Shown here piece by piece: positions 43,433-52,588 of a DNA stretch of 64,000 nt (its first letter is position 1; every line of letters begins with the position of its first letter). The notes beneath the pieces were generated by a model, which saw only the letters and a program-made list of their open reading frames with translations, had not been told where the DNA came from and ran no database searches. Source of the DNA: Ammoniphilus sp. YIM 78166 (GTDB lineage Bacteria > Bacillota > Bacilli > Aneurinibacillales > RAOX-1); the NCBI RefSeq assembly GCF_004522215.1, contig NZ_SDLR01000005.1, positions 217,086 to 281,085 on the forward strand. Direction: 5' to 3'. The translations under genes and the position numbers were made by a program.

Positions 43433-44319
43433 TGTAGATAACCACCTCCTGGACCGGGATTGGAAGGGCTGCTTTCTATCTTCCAAGTTTCTCCTTGTCG
43501 CAAGAGCCTCAACGTATGATCTAGCAAACCACGCTTACGCCATTCGTCTCTTAGTCTCGTCCACAACTCCTGTTCAGATTCGCTGAATGCAACGGTTCCA
43601 TTTTGCATGGGAATGAACTGTTTAGCTTGCACATCTATAAAGGCTTGAACAGCATCTTCTAAGGGCATAACATCTGTTTTGCGAAACCATTGGGGTTTAG
43701 AAGGCCCAATGGGGATGATTGCAATATCTATAGCATATTTCCTCCCGATCTCAGTAAAACCCGGAAAATATCCGGTATCTCCAGCGAAATAAATATGTTC
43801 CTTTGTCTTAGGATTATGACATATCCATCCCCCCGTGGAACATTTTTTTTCATCGAAGAGACTTTTCCTTGTTCCACGATGAGAAGGAACGAAGGTAAAT
43901 TGAAGAGGAATCTTTACAAAGTGGTTCCACCAAGATACTTCTTTGACATGATTAAACCCCTTTCCAATAAATACTTCCTGCAAACCGTTAGGTACTAAAT
44001 AGAGGGGATCTCCCTTTATTCGGTGAAAGGTATGGAAGTGCAACCAAAGATGCTGTCCATGAGAAAGTAACACCACATCAATGGCTGGCAATTCGTCCAG
44101 ATGGATCTCCGGGGCGGAAATTCTTCTCTTTAAGCCCATAAAAGAGGTCCAAATTGGATCTGTTAGAATATTTAATCCACCGGTTTGAATCAAAAAAGTA
44201 GAATGTCCGACCCAAGTAATCGATGTTGTTTTGCGGTTAGACTGTAAAAATTGGATCTGTTTATCATCGGGTACGTTGGGAATCGATTCCTGGGTCCATT
44301 GCAAATGATGGTTCATCAC
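43429..44319 (-). CDS. metallo-beta-lactamase fold protein with degenerate metal motif
   Basis: This 296-residue protein follows the YfnG/NAPE-PLD-like MBL group: ITWVGHSTFLIQTGGLNILTDP (about 34-55), FAGDTGYFPGF with its ligand Asp/Gly, and DIAIIPIGPSKPQWF. In place of the canonical SHxHxDHLD it has LLSHGQHLWLHF, and the usual late 'H-W-G-T' reads 'MQNGTVAF'. Several metal ligands are therefore gone. It may have lost hydrolase activity or changed its metal. It overlaps both neighbours by 4 bp. Confidence 0.85.
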   Translation of the reverse strand: MMNHHLQWTQESIPNVPDDKQIQFLQSNRKTTSITWVGHSTFLIQTGGLNILTDPIWTSFMGLKRRISAPEIHLDELPAIDVVLLSHGQHLWLHFHTFHRIKGDPLYLVPNGLQEVFIGKGFNHVKEVSWWNHFVKIPLQFTFVPSHRGTRKSLFDEKKCSTGGWICHNPKTKEHIYFAGDTGYFPGFTEIGRKYAIDIAIIPIGPSKPQWFRKTDVMPLEDAVQAFIDVQAKQFIPMQNGTVAFSESEQELWTRLRDEWRKRGLLDHTLRLLRQGETWKIESSPSNPGPGGGYLQ

Positions 44320-44762
44320 CAGACCATCCCTTCATTGTATTGGATGTTCTGGATGACTACCGAAGTTTCACCAGTCGGAGTACATAAAACGACTCTCTCC
44401 CCCAGTTCTCTTAATAAAAGCTGATTGCCTACTGGGGATAGAAAGGATATACAACCTTGTTCAGGATTCGACTGTTCTGGAAAGCAAATGGTGAACTGAT
44501 CGGTAAACTGATCATCTTCATACAATACGGAGACTTCGGTTCCGATATAGACTTTATTTAAACAAGCTGAAGCCTGATTTCCAAGACTGGAAATCAAATG
44601 TTCAATCTCCGAAACATACTGTTCGAAAAATTTGAGATTCCTATCCCGAGTTGGAGCAGAAGACAGATATTGATTCAATAACTCGGTTCGATTTTCATCA
44701 ATAAAAACCAGTTGCTTGACTAACCCACTCCTTAATGGATGGTTATAACTATGGTTCATCAT
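44316..44762 (-). CDS. GreA/GreB C-terminal-domain-like protein
   Basis: This 148-residue protein has an N-terminal helical part of about 70 residues and a C-terminal FKBP-like Gre domain: VYIGTEVSVLYEDDQ, then GCISFLSPVGNQLLLRELGE and GETSVVIQNIQ. Gre-type C-domains bind the edge of the RNA polymerase secondary channel, and relatives without the acidic tip (Rnk, Gfh) regulate polymerase. Whether this one has the catalytic acidic tip cannot be judged by eye. It opens the three-gene unit with ATGA overlap into the MBL gene. Confidence 0.7.
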   Translation of the reverse strand: MMNHSYNHPLRSGLVKQLVFIDENRTELLNQYLSSAPTRDRNLKFFEQYVSEIEHLISSLGNQASACLNKVYIGTEVSVLYEDDQFTDQFTICFPEQSNPEQGCISFLSPVGNQLLLRELGERVVLCTPTGETSVVIQNIQYNEGMVW

Positions 44763-44850
44763 AGATACACCCCCTGGATGGATTATAACCTCTGCAGAAT
44801 TTCATACTTACTGACATCATGTTCGCCTCCTTAAAAAATAGCATAAAGAC

Positions 44851-44878
44851 AAGGACTTCCAGCGTATGGAAATCCTTA
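44851..44878 (-). terminator. weak hairpin downstream of paiB
   Basis: AAGGACTTCC/GGAAATCCTT pair imperfectly around 8 nt about 170 bp past the paiB stop, and could end the marR-paiA-paiB transcript. Confidence 0.4.
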
Positions 44879-45047
44879 GCAATATCTTAACACATCCTAG
44901 TAGAAATTTCACCATGTAGACTCCTCATACTCCGATATAAGAATAGCTTCTATTGAAGCCCTTTCGGAGATGTAGTATCCATCATTATCGGAAGCTTTTC
45001 ATGCCGATAGGAAAGTTTGTTCGATTTGGAGCATAGTCGGCTCATCC

Positions 45048-45665
45048 TTACTTCATTCTTTGTAGGTTTGCGTTCATGAGAGTGGCAATCTTTCGTTCAT
45101 TCTCACCTGAGCTCCGTTCCAGTTGTTGGATGACAAGCTCTTGTCGTTCTACTGGATGGTTCTGACTTAACTTTGCTTTGCCCTCAATCTTGGTTATTTT
45201 CATTTTAAATCCTTGAACACCCTTGCTCAATCCTCCCACATAGTCAGCGTCCACATCTTGCAATCGGTATGGACTACCAGGGGCTTCGTACTTCTGTACC
45301 ATTTCATGAAAGGACTCCATTAACTGCTGCTCATCGTCAATAAGTTCGATTTCTCCGTTTACATGAACCGTCACATAATTCCAGGTTGGCACTGCTTTAT
45401 TCGTCTCATACCATGAGGGGGAGATATAGCAATGCGGACCATGAAAAACTGCTAAAACCACCTGATTTTGAATATCTTTCCATTGTGGATTTGGACGGGC
45501 AAAATGTCCATATAAGTATTGATTTTCCTGATCCAAAATTAAAGGTAAATGTGTAGCAAAGGGTATTCCGTTATGATGAGAGAATAAGGTCGCAAAGCTG
45601 TATTCTTTCATAACCTTATAAGCAATGTTTACATCTTCAATTAAAAAGTGTGAAGGAATATACAT
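45048..45665 (-). CDS. paiB: PaiB FMN-binding regulator
   Basis: This 205-residue protein is of the PaiB family: [20 protein letters not shown] at the start, then [17 protein letters not shown] and the conserved [16 protein letters not shown] (about 108-123), [12 protein letters not shown] before it. In B. subtilis PaiB acts with PaiA to repress protease and sporulation genes. An AAGGAGAGAC site precedes ATG 45665. It follows paiA by 31 bp. Confidence 0.93.
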   Translation of the reverse strand: MYIPSHFLIEDVNIAYKVMKEYSFATLFSHHNGIPFATHLPLILDQENQYLYGHFARPNPQWKDIQNQVVLAVFHGPHCYISPSWYETNKAVPTWNYVTVHVNGEIELIDDEQQLMESFHEMVQKYEAPGSPYRLQDVDADYVGGLSKGVQGFKMKITKIEGKAKLSQNHPVERQELVIQQLERSSGENERKIATLMNANLQRMK

Positions 45666-45696
45666 AAGTCTCTCCTTAAAGTTTTTTAAAATAGAG

Positions 45697-46230
<534 letters not shown>

Positions 46231-46237
46231 CTATTGA

Positions 46238-46690
46238 TCAATAATTTCTCTTGTTTCCCTTTTTAACATGTTCCCAATCTTTTTCTATATTTTTTCTTAC
46301 TCTCTGAAGAAGTGTAAAAATGGTTTCTACTTCCCCATGGGAAAACCCCTCTAATGCCACGCTATTGGAGTAATCATTTTCTCTTTTTATAAAAGGGTAT
46401 ACCCCCTTCGCTTTCTCTGTCGGAAACAGTTTCTTAATTTTTTTGTTATGTCGATCTTCTCTCTTTTCGATAAAGCCATTCATTTCGAGGTTTTTGATTG
46501 CACGTGATGCGGTTGTTCGATCTACTTTTATCATCTCAGCTAACTTTTCCTGAATGATTCCTGGGTTTTCACAGATTCGCACAAGGTACAAATACTGCCC
46601 TTTTGTAAGGTCATATTCTTTAAATTCTATATTACTTATAGAATCTAATGCCCTTGCAATCATCCCAATTTCACGAAGAATTTCCTTCAT
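46238..46690 (-). CDS. MarR family regulator
   Basis: This 150-residue protein has a winged-helix DNA-binding region: GIIQEKLAEMIKVDRTTASR (about 48-67) is the recognition helix region, and NGFIEKREDRHNKKIKKLFP the wing with the conserved D-R. Amino-terminal and C-terminal helices form the dimer. MarR proteins respond to phenolic or other small molecules. AAGGAG lies 6 nt before the ATG at 46690 (3 nt before the ATG at 46693). It is the first gene of marR-paiA-paiB. Confidence 0.92.
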   Translation of the reverse strand: MKEILREIGMIARALDSISNIEFKEYDLTKGQYLYLVRICENPGIIQEKLAEMIKVDRTTASRAIKNLEMNGFIEKREDRHNKKIKKLFPTEKAKGVYPFIKRENDYSNSVALEGFSHGEVETIFTLLQRVRKNIEKDWEHVKKGNKRNY

Positions 46691-46786
46691 CATGAACTCC
46701 TTAGCTCCTATTTTTATTGCAAATGCAATAATTACATAAAAATAATCTACTATAAAATTATTGAGTTTGCAACAAAAAAGATAACT

Positions 46787-46830
46787 AAAAACCCCAATCT
46801 TCTTGAAATCAACCAAGAGATTAGGGTTTA
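46787..46830 (-). terminator. terminator of the DUF4825 lipoprotein gene
   Basis: On the minus strand AACCCTAATCTCTTGG-loop-CAAGAAGATTGGGGTTTTT, an about 14-bp stem with one mismatch and a T-run, 20 bp after the stop. Confidence 0.85.
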
Positions 46831-46850
46831 TTTATTCGTCCGAATTCCCG

Positions 46851-47354
46851 TTAATTAAAAAACGAATGAACTCTATCTTCATCCTCTAATTTTTCAATAA
46901 TGACCTTTCTTAGTTCCTCCTCGTTATTAAACTGCCTGATGTCTTTTTCGTATAAACTGTGTAACTTTTCTCTGGTCACAATGAACTCTTTTTCGACAAA
47001 ATTAAATTGAACCCATTCAGCGTTATGGACTAATGCAAGGATAAAGGTTGCGTTATATAGAGCAAGTTCTTTGTAGTTTGTTTCCATACCATCGCTTTTT
47101 TCAGCCTCGATATAATTTAGAATGATTCCAAAAGGTTCTTCTTTCGTTTGGAGTTCCATTCCATTTGGATGTTCACCATTTGGATTCGGTAATCGGGAAG
47201 CGATCTTCCCAACAGCCCCGTTATCTCCAACATAAGAATTTTTATATTGGAATAGATCATCCTCCTTATGCACATCGGTTGGGCTGCAGCCATTTAAGAT
47301 AAGCAATACAATCATTAAGAAAGATAAAATCTTTGGTGTTTGTTTCACTTTCAT
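46851..47354 (-). CDS. DUF4825 domain lipoprotein
   Basis: This 167-residue protein has lipobox LNGC (signal MKVKQTPKILSFLMIVLLIL, then NGCSP). The mature part is a DUF4825 domain with its LFQYKNSYVGDNGAVGKIAS start and 'ELQTKEEPFGIILNY' strand. The domain occurs mostly in Bacillales/Clostridia surface proteins and has no known role. GAGG precedes the ATG. It is monocistronic with a good terminator. Confidence 0.85.
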   Translation of the reverse strand: MKVKQTPKILSFLMIVLLILNGCSPTDVHKEDDLFQYKNSYVGDNGAVGKIASRLPNPNGEHPNGMELQTKEEPFGIILNYIEAEKSDGMETNYKELALYNATFILALVHNAEWVQFNFVEKEFIVTREKLHSLYEKDIRQFNNEEELRKVIIEKLEDEDRVHSFFN

Positions 47355-47566
47355 TCCTCCTCGTACAAGAATCTCCCTTTGTTATAATTTGTAATACGTT
47401 TTGAAGAGATGGAAGTTACAGTAATGCTCCCCTTTAGCGCAGCATAATGCGGGGGAAGGAAGCCAACCCCCTTCCCATACTATCGATAATCGTCGGTTGA
47501 ATTTCTTTTTCGGTTGAAAGGATGGCTTACCTGTTAACATAGCAACTTGCTTTCACCTCTCCAATA
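47355..47566. other. non-coding gap with a repeat-like tract
   Basis: No gene. The tract around 47490-47545 (CTATCGATAATC...CTGTTAACATAGCAAC) resembles the two tracts in 5528-5700. Confidence 0.3.
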
Positions 47567-47570
47567 ACAC

Positions 47571-47600
47571 AAAACGCTGCCTTTTCAATGGCAGCCTTTT
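47571..47600 (-). terminator. terminator of the oxidoreductase gene
   Basis: On the minus strand AAAAGGCTGCC-8 nt-GGCAGCGTTTT, about 65 bp after the stop codon at 47664. Confidence 0.7.
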
Positions 47601-47663
47601 GTCTCTGATATTTAGCTATTGAACTTAATCTCTCTGTAAGAAAAGCGGCAAAAGCCATTGCCT

Positions 47664-48632
47664 TCAACCTGGTCGAACGGTTAAAACCACGTTACCTTTC
47701 TTATGGCCCTGCTCCACATAGCGGTGAGCCTCTGCTGCTTGCTCCAGCGGATAACGGCGATCAATGACCGAACGCAGCTTACCGGCCTCGATCAACTCCT
47801 TAAGATATATCAAGTCTTTTGCGTTCTCCTTCGTTGTTCCTCCGATCACCTTCTTCTTGCTTGTGAAGTTGGTCCATAGCCCTAGAAAGATAGGCAGAGG
47901 GCTCATATGGACCGCTCGTAGGTAGAAGCCGTGGGGTGTCAGACGCTTGACGCAAGCACGGAATGGACTTTTCCCAACCGTATCGAAAATGATATCGTAG
48001 GTCGGCCCATGATCGGTAACCTTCTCTTTCGTATAGTCGATAACTCGATCGGCACCCAGCGATGTAACCAACTCCACATTCGACGTACTGCATACTCCGG
48101 TCACTTCCGTGTCAAAATGCTTAGCAAGCTGTACTGCATACGTCCCGACGCTTCCGGAAGCACCGTAGACAAGCACGCGCTTGCTGGATTGGATGTTGCC
48201 TTTGCGAAGAAATTGCAAGGCGGTATAGGCTCCAACTGGAACTGCGGCCGCCTCCTCGAACGTCATGTTCGCGGGCTTGAGCGCGATTGCGCCGTTCTCG
48301 GGCAGGCATTTGTATTCAGCATACGCGCCAAATTCGAATCCACAGGCGCCATAAACAGCATCCCCCGGCTTAAACCGAGTAACGCCTTTGCCTGTCGATT
48401 CTACCACTCCCGCCAGTTCAAATCCGAGAATATTTACTCTTTTCGGTTTCCACAGACCGTTAAACAGCCGCGCAAGAAAAGGATCTGCCTTGCGTATGCG
48501 CCAATCCCCCGCTGCAGCAGTTGCAGCATAGACCTTAATTAATATCTCGTTGTCCTTCGGTACAGGCTTGGCCACCTCTCGCAGCTGAAGTACATCCGGC
48601 GGTCCGTACTTCTCGTATACGATTGCTTTCAT
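47664..48632 (-). CDS. NAD(P)-dependent quinone-oxidoreductase-like MDR protein
   Basis: This 322-residue medium-chain dehydrogenase without catalytic zinc ligands resembles the quinone reductases: [20 protein letters not shown] at the start, [11 protein letters not shown], and [16 protein letters not shown] (about 155-170) for NADPH. The C-terminus has the [17 protein letters not shown] ending. ATG 48632 follows GGAGGAGGAAG. It is a single gene. The G+C is higher than its surroundings (many GC-rich codons), suggesting a separate origin. Confidence 0.9.
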   Translation of the reverse strand: MKAIVYEKYGPPDVLQLREVAKPVPKDNEILIKVYAATAAAGDWRIRKADPFLARLFNGLWKPKRVNILGFELAGVVESTGKGVTRFKPGDAVYGACGFEFGAYAEYKCLPENGAIALKPANMTFEEAAAVPVGAYTALQFLRKGNIQSSKRVLVYGASGSVGTYAVQLAKHFDTEVTGVCSTSNVELVTSLGADRVIDYTKEKVTDHGPTYDIIFDTVGKSPFRACVKRLTPHGFYLRAVHMSPLPIFLGLWTNFTSKKKVIGGTTKENAKDLIYLKELIEAGKLRSVIDRRYPLEQAAEAHRYVEQGHKKGNVVLTVRPG

Positions 48633-48781
48633 CCCTTCCTCCTCCATCCGACTCTACACGGGGGAATTCGACTAAAATTCGCTGTATGGAACGCCTACAC
48701 TCAACTCTCTTAGCTTTTAATAATCTATTATCTTTTAACCCGCATCAGAACATGACATAATCATTTAAGCATGTATCATAT

Positions 48782-50107
48782 CTACAGAATCATCGCAGCC
48801 AGGACCCCGAATAGAATAAGGGGGATGTTATAATGTAAGAATGTAGGCACACAAGTGTCCCATATATGATGATGCCTACCATCTGCGTTTAACCCTGCCG
48901 TGGGACCTAACGTGCTGTCAGAAGCAGGTGATCCTGCATCCCCAAGAGCACCCGCTGTACCAATTAATGCTGCAGTTGCCAATGGCGAGAACCCTACTGC
49001 TGCACAAATGGGCACGAATAAGGCCGCTATTATAGGGATGGTTCCGAATGAGGACCCAATTCCCATCGTTATTAAAAGTCCCACTAGTAGCATCATGATA
49101 GCAATAATCAGTTTACTACTTCCTAAGATACCCGTTGCGGCTTGCACCAGATCCTCCACAGCTCCAGTCTCCTTCAAAATCGTGGCATAGCCGGAGGCGA
49201 TTAGCATCACGAATGCAATCATGCCCATCATCGTGATTCCCTCCGAAATCACCTTCTCTCCCTCTCGGAATGGGACAACTGCAAATAAAAACATGAGTAC
49301 AATCCCAGACATTGCTCCCAAGACAAGGGAATCCGTTAACAGTTGAACGATGAGTGCAACGACAATCGACATGATCGTAAAGAAATGACGGTAAGTAAAT
49401 GTCAATTCCATCTCTTCTGCAACAGCAATCTCATTAGTCGTTTGATAATCTATCATCGCTTGTTCATCCAATGACAGTTCCCGATCTTTCCTATACGAGA
49501 TAAATATGGCAATCAGCAACCCAACAACCATTCCCAATCCCGGTATTAACATCGCATAAGCAACAGAGGAAAGCCCAATTTCCATCCCGCTTGCTTTCAT
49601 TTCATCGGAAATAATCCCATGGAAGATTAACCCGAACCCTGCTGGTATCATCATATAGGGCGCCTTCAATCCAAACGTTAATGCGGTGGCGACGCTTCGT
49701 CGGTCGACCTTCATTCTATCAAATAAATGTAACAAAGGGGGAATCAAGATCGGTATAAAAGCAATGTGTACCGGAATGGCATTTTGAGACATACAGGCGA
49801 CCCCAGCAATCGTCAATAACATAACAAAACGTTTTCCTTTTAAAATGCTTACAAGTCTTTTTACAAGAAATCCCGTAATTCCTGAATATCCAATCATCAC
49901 AGCAAATACCCCAAGCATGATATAGCTTAGTGCCGTATTGGCTTGTCCACCCATCCCGGAGATGAGCATATTCATGGTTTCGGACAAAGACAACCCTTCT
50001 ATTAAACCTGCAACACCCGCTGCTATTAAAATGGCAAACATCACATTCACACGGAAAAGACTTAATAGGGACATGACAAGGACAGAAACCACCACCGCAT
50101 TGAACAT
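48782..50107 (-). CDS. YuiF-like Na+/H+ antiporter family permease, probable histidine transporter
   Basis: This 441-residue protein has about 12 membrane helices of the Na_H_antiporter/YuiF family: SVLVMSLLSLFRVNVMFAIL, MSQNAIPVHIAFIPILIPPL and GAGSPASDSTLGPT-like region (DAGSPASDSTLGPTAGLN). B. subtilis YuiF is linked to histidine uptake, and this gene lies directly after hutH on the same strand, 97 bp away, supporting histidine import. A candidate cre box lies in the gap. ATG 50107 follows GGGTGG. Confidence 0.85.
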   Translation of the reverse strand: MFNAVVVSVLVMSLLSLFRVNVMFAILIAAGVAGLIEGLSLSETMNMLISGMGGQANTALSYIMLGVFAVMIGYSGITGFLVKRLVSILKGKRFVMLLTIAGVACMSQNAIPVHIAFIPILIPPLLHLFDRMKVDRRSVATALTFGLKAPYMMIPAGFGLIFHGIISDEMKASGMEIGLSSVAYAMLIPGLGMVVGLLIAIFISYRKDRELSLDEQAMIDYQTTNEIAVAEEMELTFTYRHFFTIMSIVVALIVQLLTDSLVLGAMSGIVLMFLFAVVPFREGEKVISEGITMMGMIAFVMLIASGYATILKETGAVEDLVQAATGILGSSKLIIAIMMLLVGLLITMGIGSSFGTIPIIAALFVPICAAVGFSPLATAALIGTAGALGDAGSPASDSTLGPTAGLNADGRHHHIWDTCVPTFLHYNIPLILFGVLAAMIL

Positions 50108-50132
50108 AAAACCACCCTTTCTACAACTATGA

Positions 50133-50146
50133 CTTAAGCGCTTCCA
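50133..50146. promoter_or_regulatory. candidate cre (CcpA) site before the YuiF-like gene
   Basis: Minus strand TGGAAGCGCTTAAG matches 12 of 14 positions of the cre consensus TGnAArCGnWWWCA. hut genes are under catabolite control in B. subtilis. Confidence 0.4.
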
Positions 50147-50204
50147 CACAATCTTTTAAAGAGAGCCGGGAATGAATCCCGGCTAGAATTCTATTTAAAG
50201 CAGC

Positions 50205-51719
50205 TTAAACGGTTACCATACTACGATCGATGACAAACTCTCGCTCTTTCATCCGTTCGGATAGACTCTCGATATCCTTGGAGAATACACGATCCTTTTC
50301 AATGATCGGAACCACGGCACGGATAGCGTCATGCAGGCATTTGGTTTTCGGAGCTAGTTTCTCCTTGCCGCGAATGTCAGCAGCTTGTGCCGCACAAATC
50401 GCTTCGATGGCTAATACTTTTCGGCTGTTGTTAATAATCATCGCAGCGTGCCTAGCAGCCGTCGTTCCCATGCTGACATGATCCTCCTGATTCGCAGAAG
50501 AAGGGATTGAATCCACACTGGATGGATGTGCCAAGGTTTTATTCTCAGAGACCAGGGAGGCTGCGACATATTGGGTAATCATTAAACCGGATTGCAACCC
50601 TGGATCGTTACTCAAGAATCCAGGAAGATCGTTTAACTGCGGGTTGACGAGACGTTCAATTCGTCGTTCTGAAATGCTCGCGATTTCCGCCACGGCTATG
50701 CCAAGGAAATCCATCGCGAAGGCAATAGGCTGGCCATGAAAGTTACCGCCAGAAATAACTTTTCCAGAGTCAGAGAAAATAAGCGGGTTATCTGTGGCTG
50801 AGTTCATTTCAATCAGCAGCTTTTCTCTGACATACGCGAGCACTTGCTGAATCGCACCATGTACTTGCGGGATGCAGCGTAAGGAATAGGCATCCTGAAC
50901 GCGAAGCTCCCCTTGCCTCGTCGTAAGCTGGCTTCCTTCAATATAAGAGAGGATTCGCTCCGCTACTTGTCTTTGTTCCGGATAAGGGCGAACCAAATGG
51001 GATTCCGGCATAAAAGCATCCACTACACCCCTTAAGCCTTCCAAGGTTAAGGCCGCAACCCCATCAGCTAAGAGGGCCAAGTGTTCCGCTTCTAAATAGG
51101 CCATCACGCCAATCGCCGTCATAGCTTGGGTACCATTAATTAAAGCTAGCCCCTCTTTAGCTTGCAGACGAATTGGTTTTAATCCCGCTTGACGAAGTGC
51201 CTCAAGACCATCTAGCCTCTTCCCCTTATATACAACCTCTCCTTCACCAATAACTGCAAGGGCCAAGTGGGATAACGGAGCCAAGTCACCGCTAGCTCCC
51301 AAAGAGCCTTGGCTGGGGATGACCGGATGGATGCCATGATTGATCATGTCCACCAACAGTTGCAAGGTTTCTCTTCGGATTCCGGAATACCCTTTTGCCA
51401 GTGCATTCGCTCGCAGCAGCAACATGGCCCGGCTTACCTCCTCCGATAGCGGCTCACCGACGGCACAAGCATGGCTTCGAATCAGATTCAATTGCAAATC
51501 CTCCACGTCCTGGCGAGAAATACTGGTATCACTGAATTTCCCAAATCCGGTTGTCACGCCGTATACCACATTCCCCTGCGATACGTTCCTATCAACAACT
51601 TCCCTGCTTTTCTCCACTTTTTTCCAAGCTTCTTCCGCTATTTCTACCGGTTGTCGATTCGTAATCACTTCTCTAATTTGCTCTAAAGTCAATTGGTTTC
51701 CATTTAATTGAATCGTCAT
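50205..51719 (-). CDS. hutH: HutH histidine ammonia-lyase
   Basis: This 504-residue enzyme converts histidine to urocanate and ammonia, the first step of histidine use. The MIO cofactor is formed from A142-S143-G144 in [13 protein letters not shown]. Other conserved parts are YGVTTGFG (about 53-60), [13 protein letters not shown] and the [13 protein letters not shown] region. A hairpin with HutP-type triplets lies before it. ATG 51719 follows AAGGAGATAAG. It is read with hutP upstream and the permease downstream. Confidence 0.97.
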   Translation of the reverse strand: MTIQLNGNQLTLEQIREVITNRQPVEIAEEAWKKVEKSREVVDRNVSQGNVVYGVTTGFGKFSDTSISRQDVEDLQLNLIRSHACAVGEPLSEEVSRAMLLLRANALAKGYSGIRRETLQLLVDMINHGIHPVIPSQGSLGASGDLAPLSHLALAVIGEGEVVYKGKRLDGLEALRQAGLKPIRLQAKEGLALINGTQAMTAIGVMAYLEAEHLALLADGVAALTLEGLRGVVDAFMPESHLVRPYPEQRQVAERILSYIEGSQLTTRQGELRVQDAYSLRCIPQVHGAIQQVLAYVREKLLIEMNSATDNPLIFSDSGKVISGGNFHGQPIAFAMDFLGIAVAEIASISERRIERLVNPQLNDLPGFLSNDPGLQSGLMITQYVAASLVSENKTLAHPSSVDSIPSSANQEDHVSMGTTAARHAAMIINNSRKVLAIEAICAAQAADIRGKEKLAPKTKCLHDAIRAVVPIIEKDRVFSKDIESLSERMKEREFVIDRSMVTV

Positions 51720-51760
51720 CGTGATCTTATCTCCTTTGTTAGTTAAATAAAATAGAATAC

Positions 51761-51806
51761 AAAAAGGAGGCTACACCAAGAAAACTCTCGTCTTGGTATA
51801 GCCCCC
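51761..51806 (-). terminator. hut attenuator terminator before hutH
   Basis: Minus strand GGGGGCTATACCAAGA-loop-TCTTGGTGTAGCCTCC then TTTTTG. The 14-16 bp stem lies 42 bp before hutH. In B. subtilis HutP with histidine and Mg2+ opens such a hairpin. Confidence 0.9.
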
Positions 51807-51809
51807 TGA

Positions 51810-51850
51810 TCACTAAATCACTATAGGCTAACTAAACTAGTATAATTATA
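51810..51850 (-). promoter_or_regulatory. HutP-binding UAG/NAG triplets
   Basis: The minus-strand RNA upstream of the terminator has UAG-UU-UAG-CCUA-UAG-UGAUU-UAG-UGAU-CAG. HutP hexamers bind NAG triplets spaced by about 4 nt, so this is the antitermination site. Confidence 0.8.
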
Positions 51851-52330
51851 TTAGATATGGTTATACCCAAATCCCAACACATCATGCTCAAACCCTTTTT
51901 GTGGAGCACCGATCGTTCCATAAATACAAACACTCAGCCATTCCCCAGCCTGACCTGAGACATCCACTTGGCCTCTTGCAATACAAAAGGTTAACCCTAC
52001 GGTTCGCAAGATCTCTCCAAATTGAATGGTACCTCTGCCCACTCCCTGAAGGGCTTCGATGATCGCATGATACAGCGAATGGACTTCACGGTAAGAGTTG
52101 GCATCAATGATTTTATTCGATTTAGCGCTTGTTTCTAACGCCGCTACAACCTTGGTAAGATCCATCGCACCGACCTTCCCTACTGTAAAGCGATATTCCC
52201 TGCTAATCATCTCATTTTCAATAACCTTGCTCATTTCAGCATCATGTTGTAAGAGAACCATTAATGAAGTTAATCTTCCCAAGGAAAACTTCGTATGGTC
52301 GGCGAATCTCAGATCTTTACGATTGTCCAT
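51851..52330 (-). CDS. hutP: HutP hut antiterminator
   Basis: This 159-residue protein has the RNA-binding HutP fold, SLGRLTSLMVLLQHDAEMSK, EYRFTVGKVGAMDLTKVV and LCIARGQ-like residues (TFCIARGQVDV) plus the C-terminal GTIGAPQKGFEHDVLGFG. It binds NAG triplets in the presence of histidine and Mg2+ and stops premature termination of hutH. ATG 52330 follows AAGGGAGG-like AAGGGAG. Here hutP and hutH lie apart from hutUIG, unlike the single B. subtilis operon. Confidence 0.95.
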   Translation of the reverse strand: MDNRKDLRFADHTKFSLGRLTSLMVLLQHDAEMSKVIENEMISREYRFTVGKVGAMDLTKVVAALETSAKSNKIIDANSYREVHSLYHAIIEALQGVGRGTIQFGEILRTVGLTFCIARGQVDVSGQAGEWLSVCIYGTIGAPQKGFEHDVLGFGYNHI

Positions 52331-52428
52331 TGGACTCCCTTCCCTTGCTGAATTCACTTACAATTCAAGTGTAAGTATTTTATATAGATTTACAGTTTTT
52401 TCCTCCAATAAAAAAAACAAAAAACTTC

Positions 52429-52463
52429 GCACCAAAAGAAAACATAAAATGGTTTCTTTTGCG
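52429..52463 (-). terminator. terminator after the AraC pseudo-receiver gene
   Basis: Minus strand GGCGCAAAAGAAACC-loop-GTTTTCTTTTGGTGC, an A/T-rich 14-bp stem with two mismatches, about 125 bp after the stop and before hutP. Confidence 0.55.
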
Positions 52464-52588
52464 CCAAGCTCTTTTCTAAATAACTAATAACTAAATGGAG
52501 CAATCTACTAATCTCTATATCCAGATTACTCCATAGAAGCTAAGCTGTCAATAACCATTTTTTATTATATTTTGCCAGGCGACGGGAT

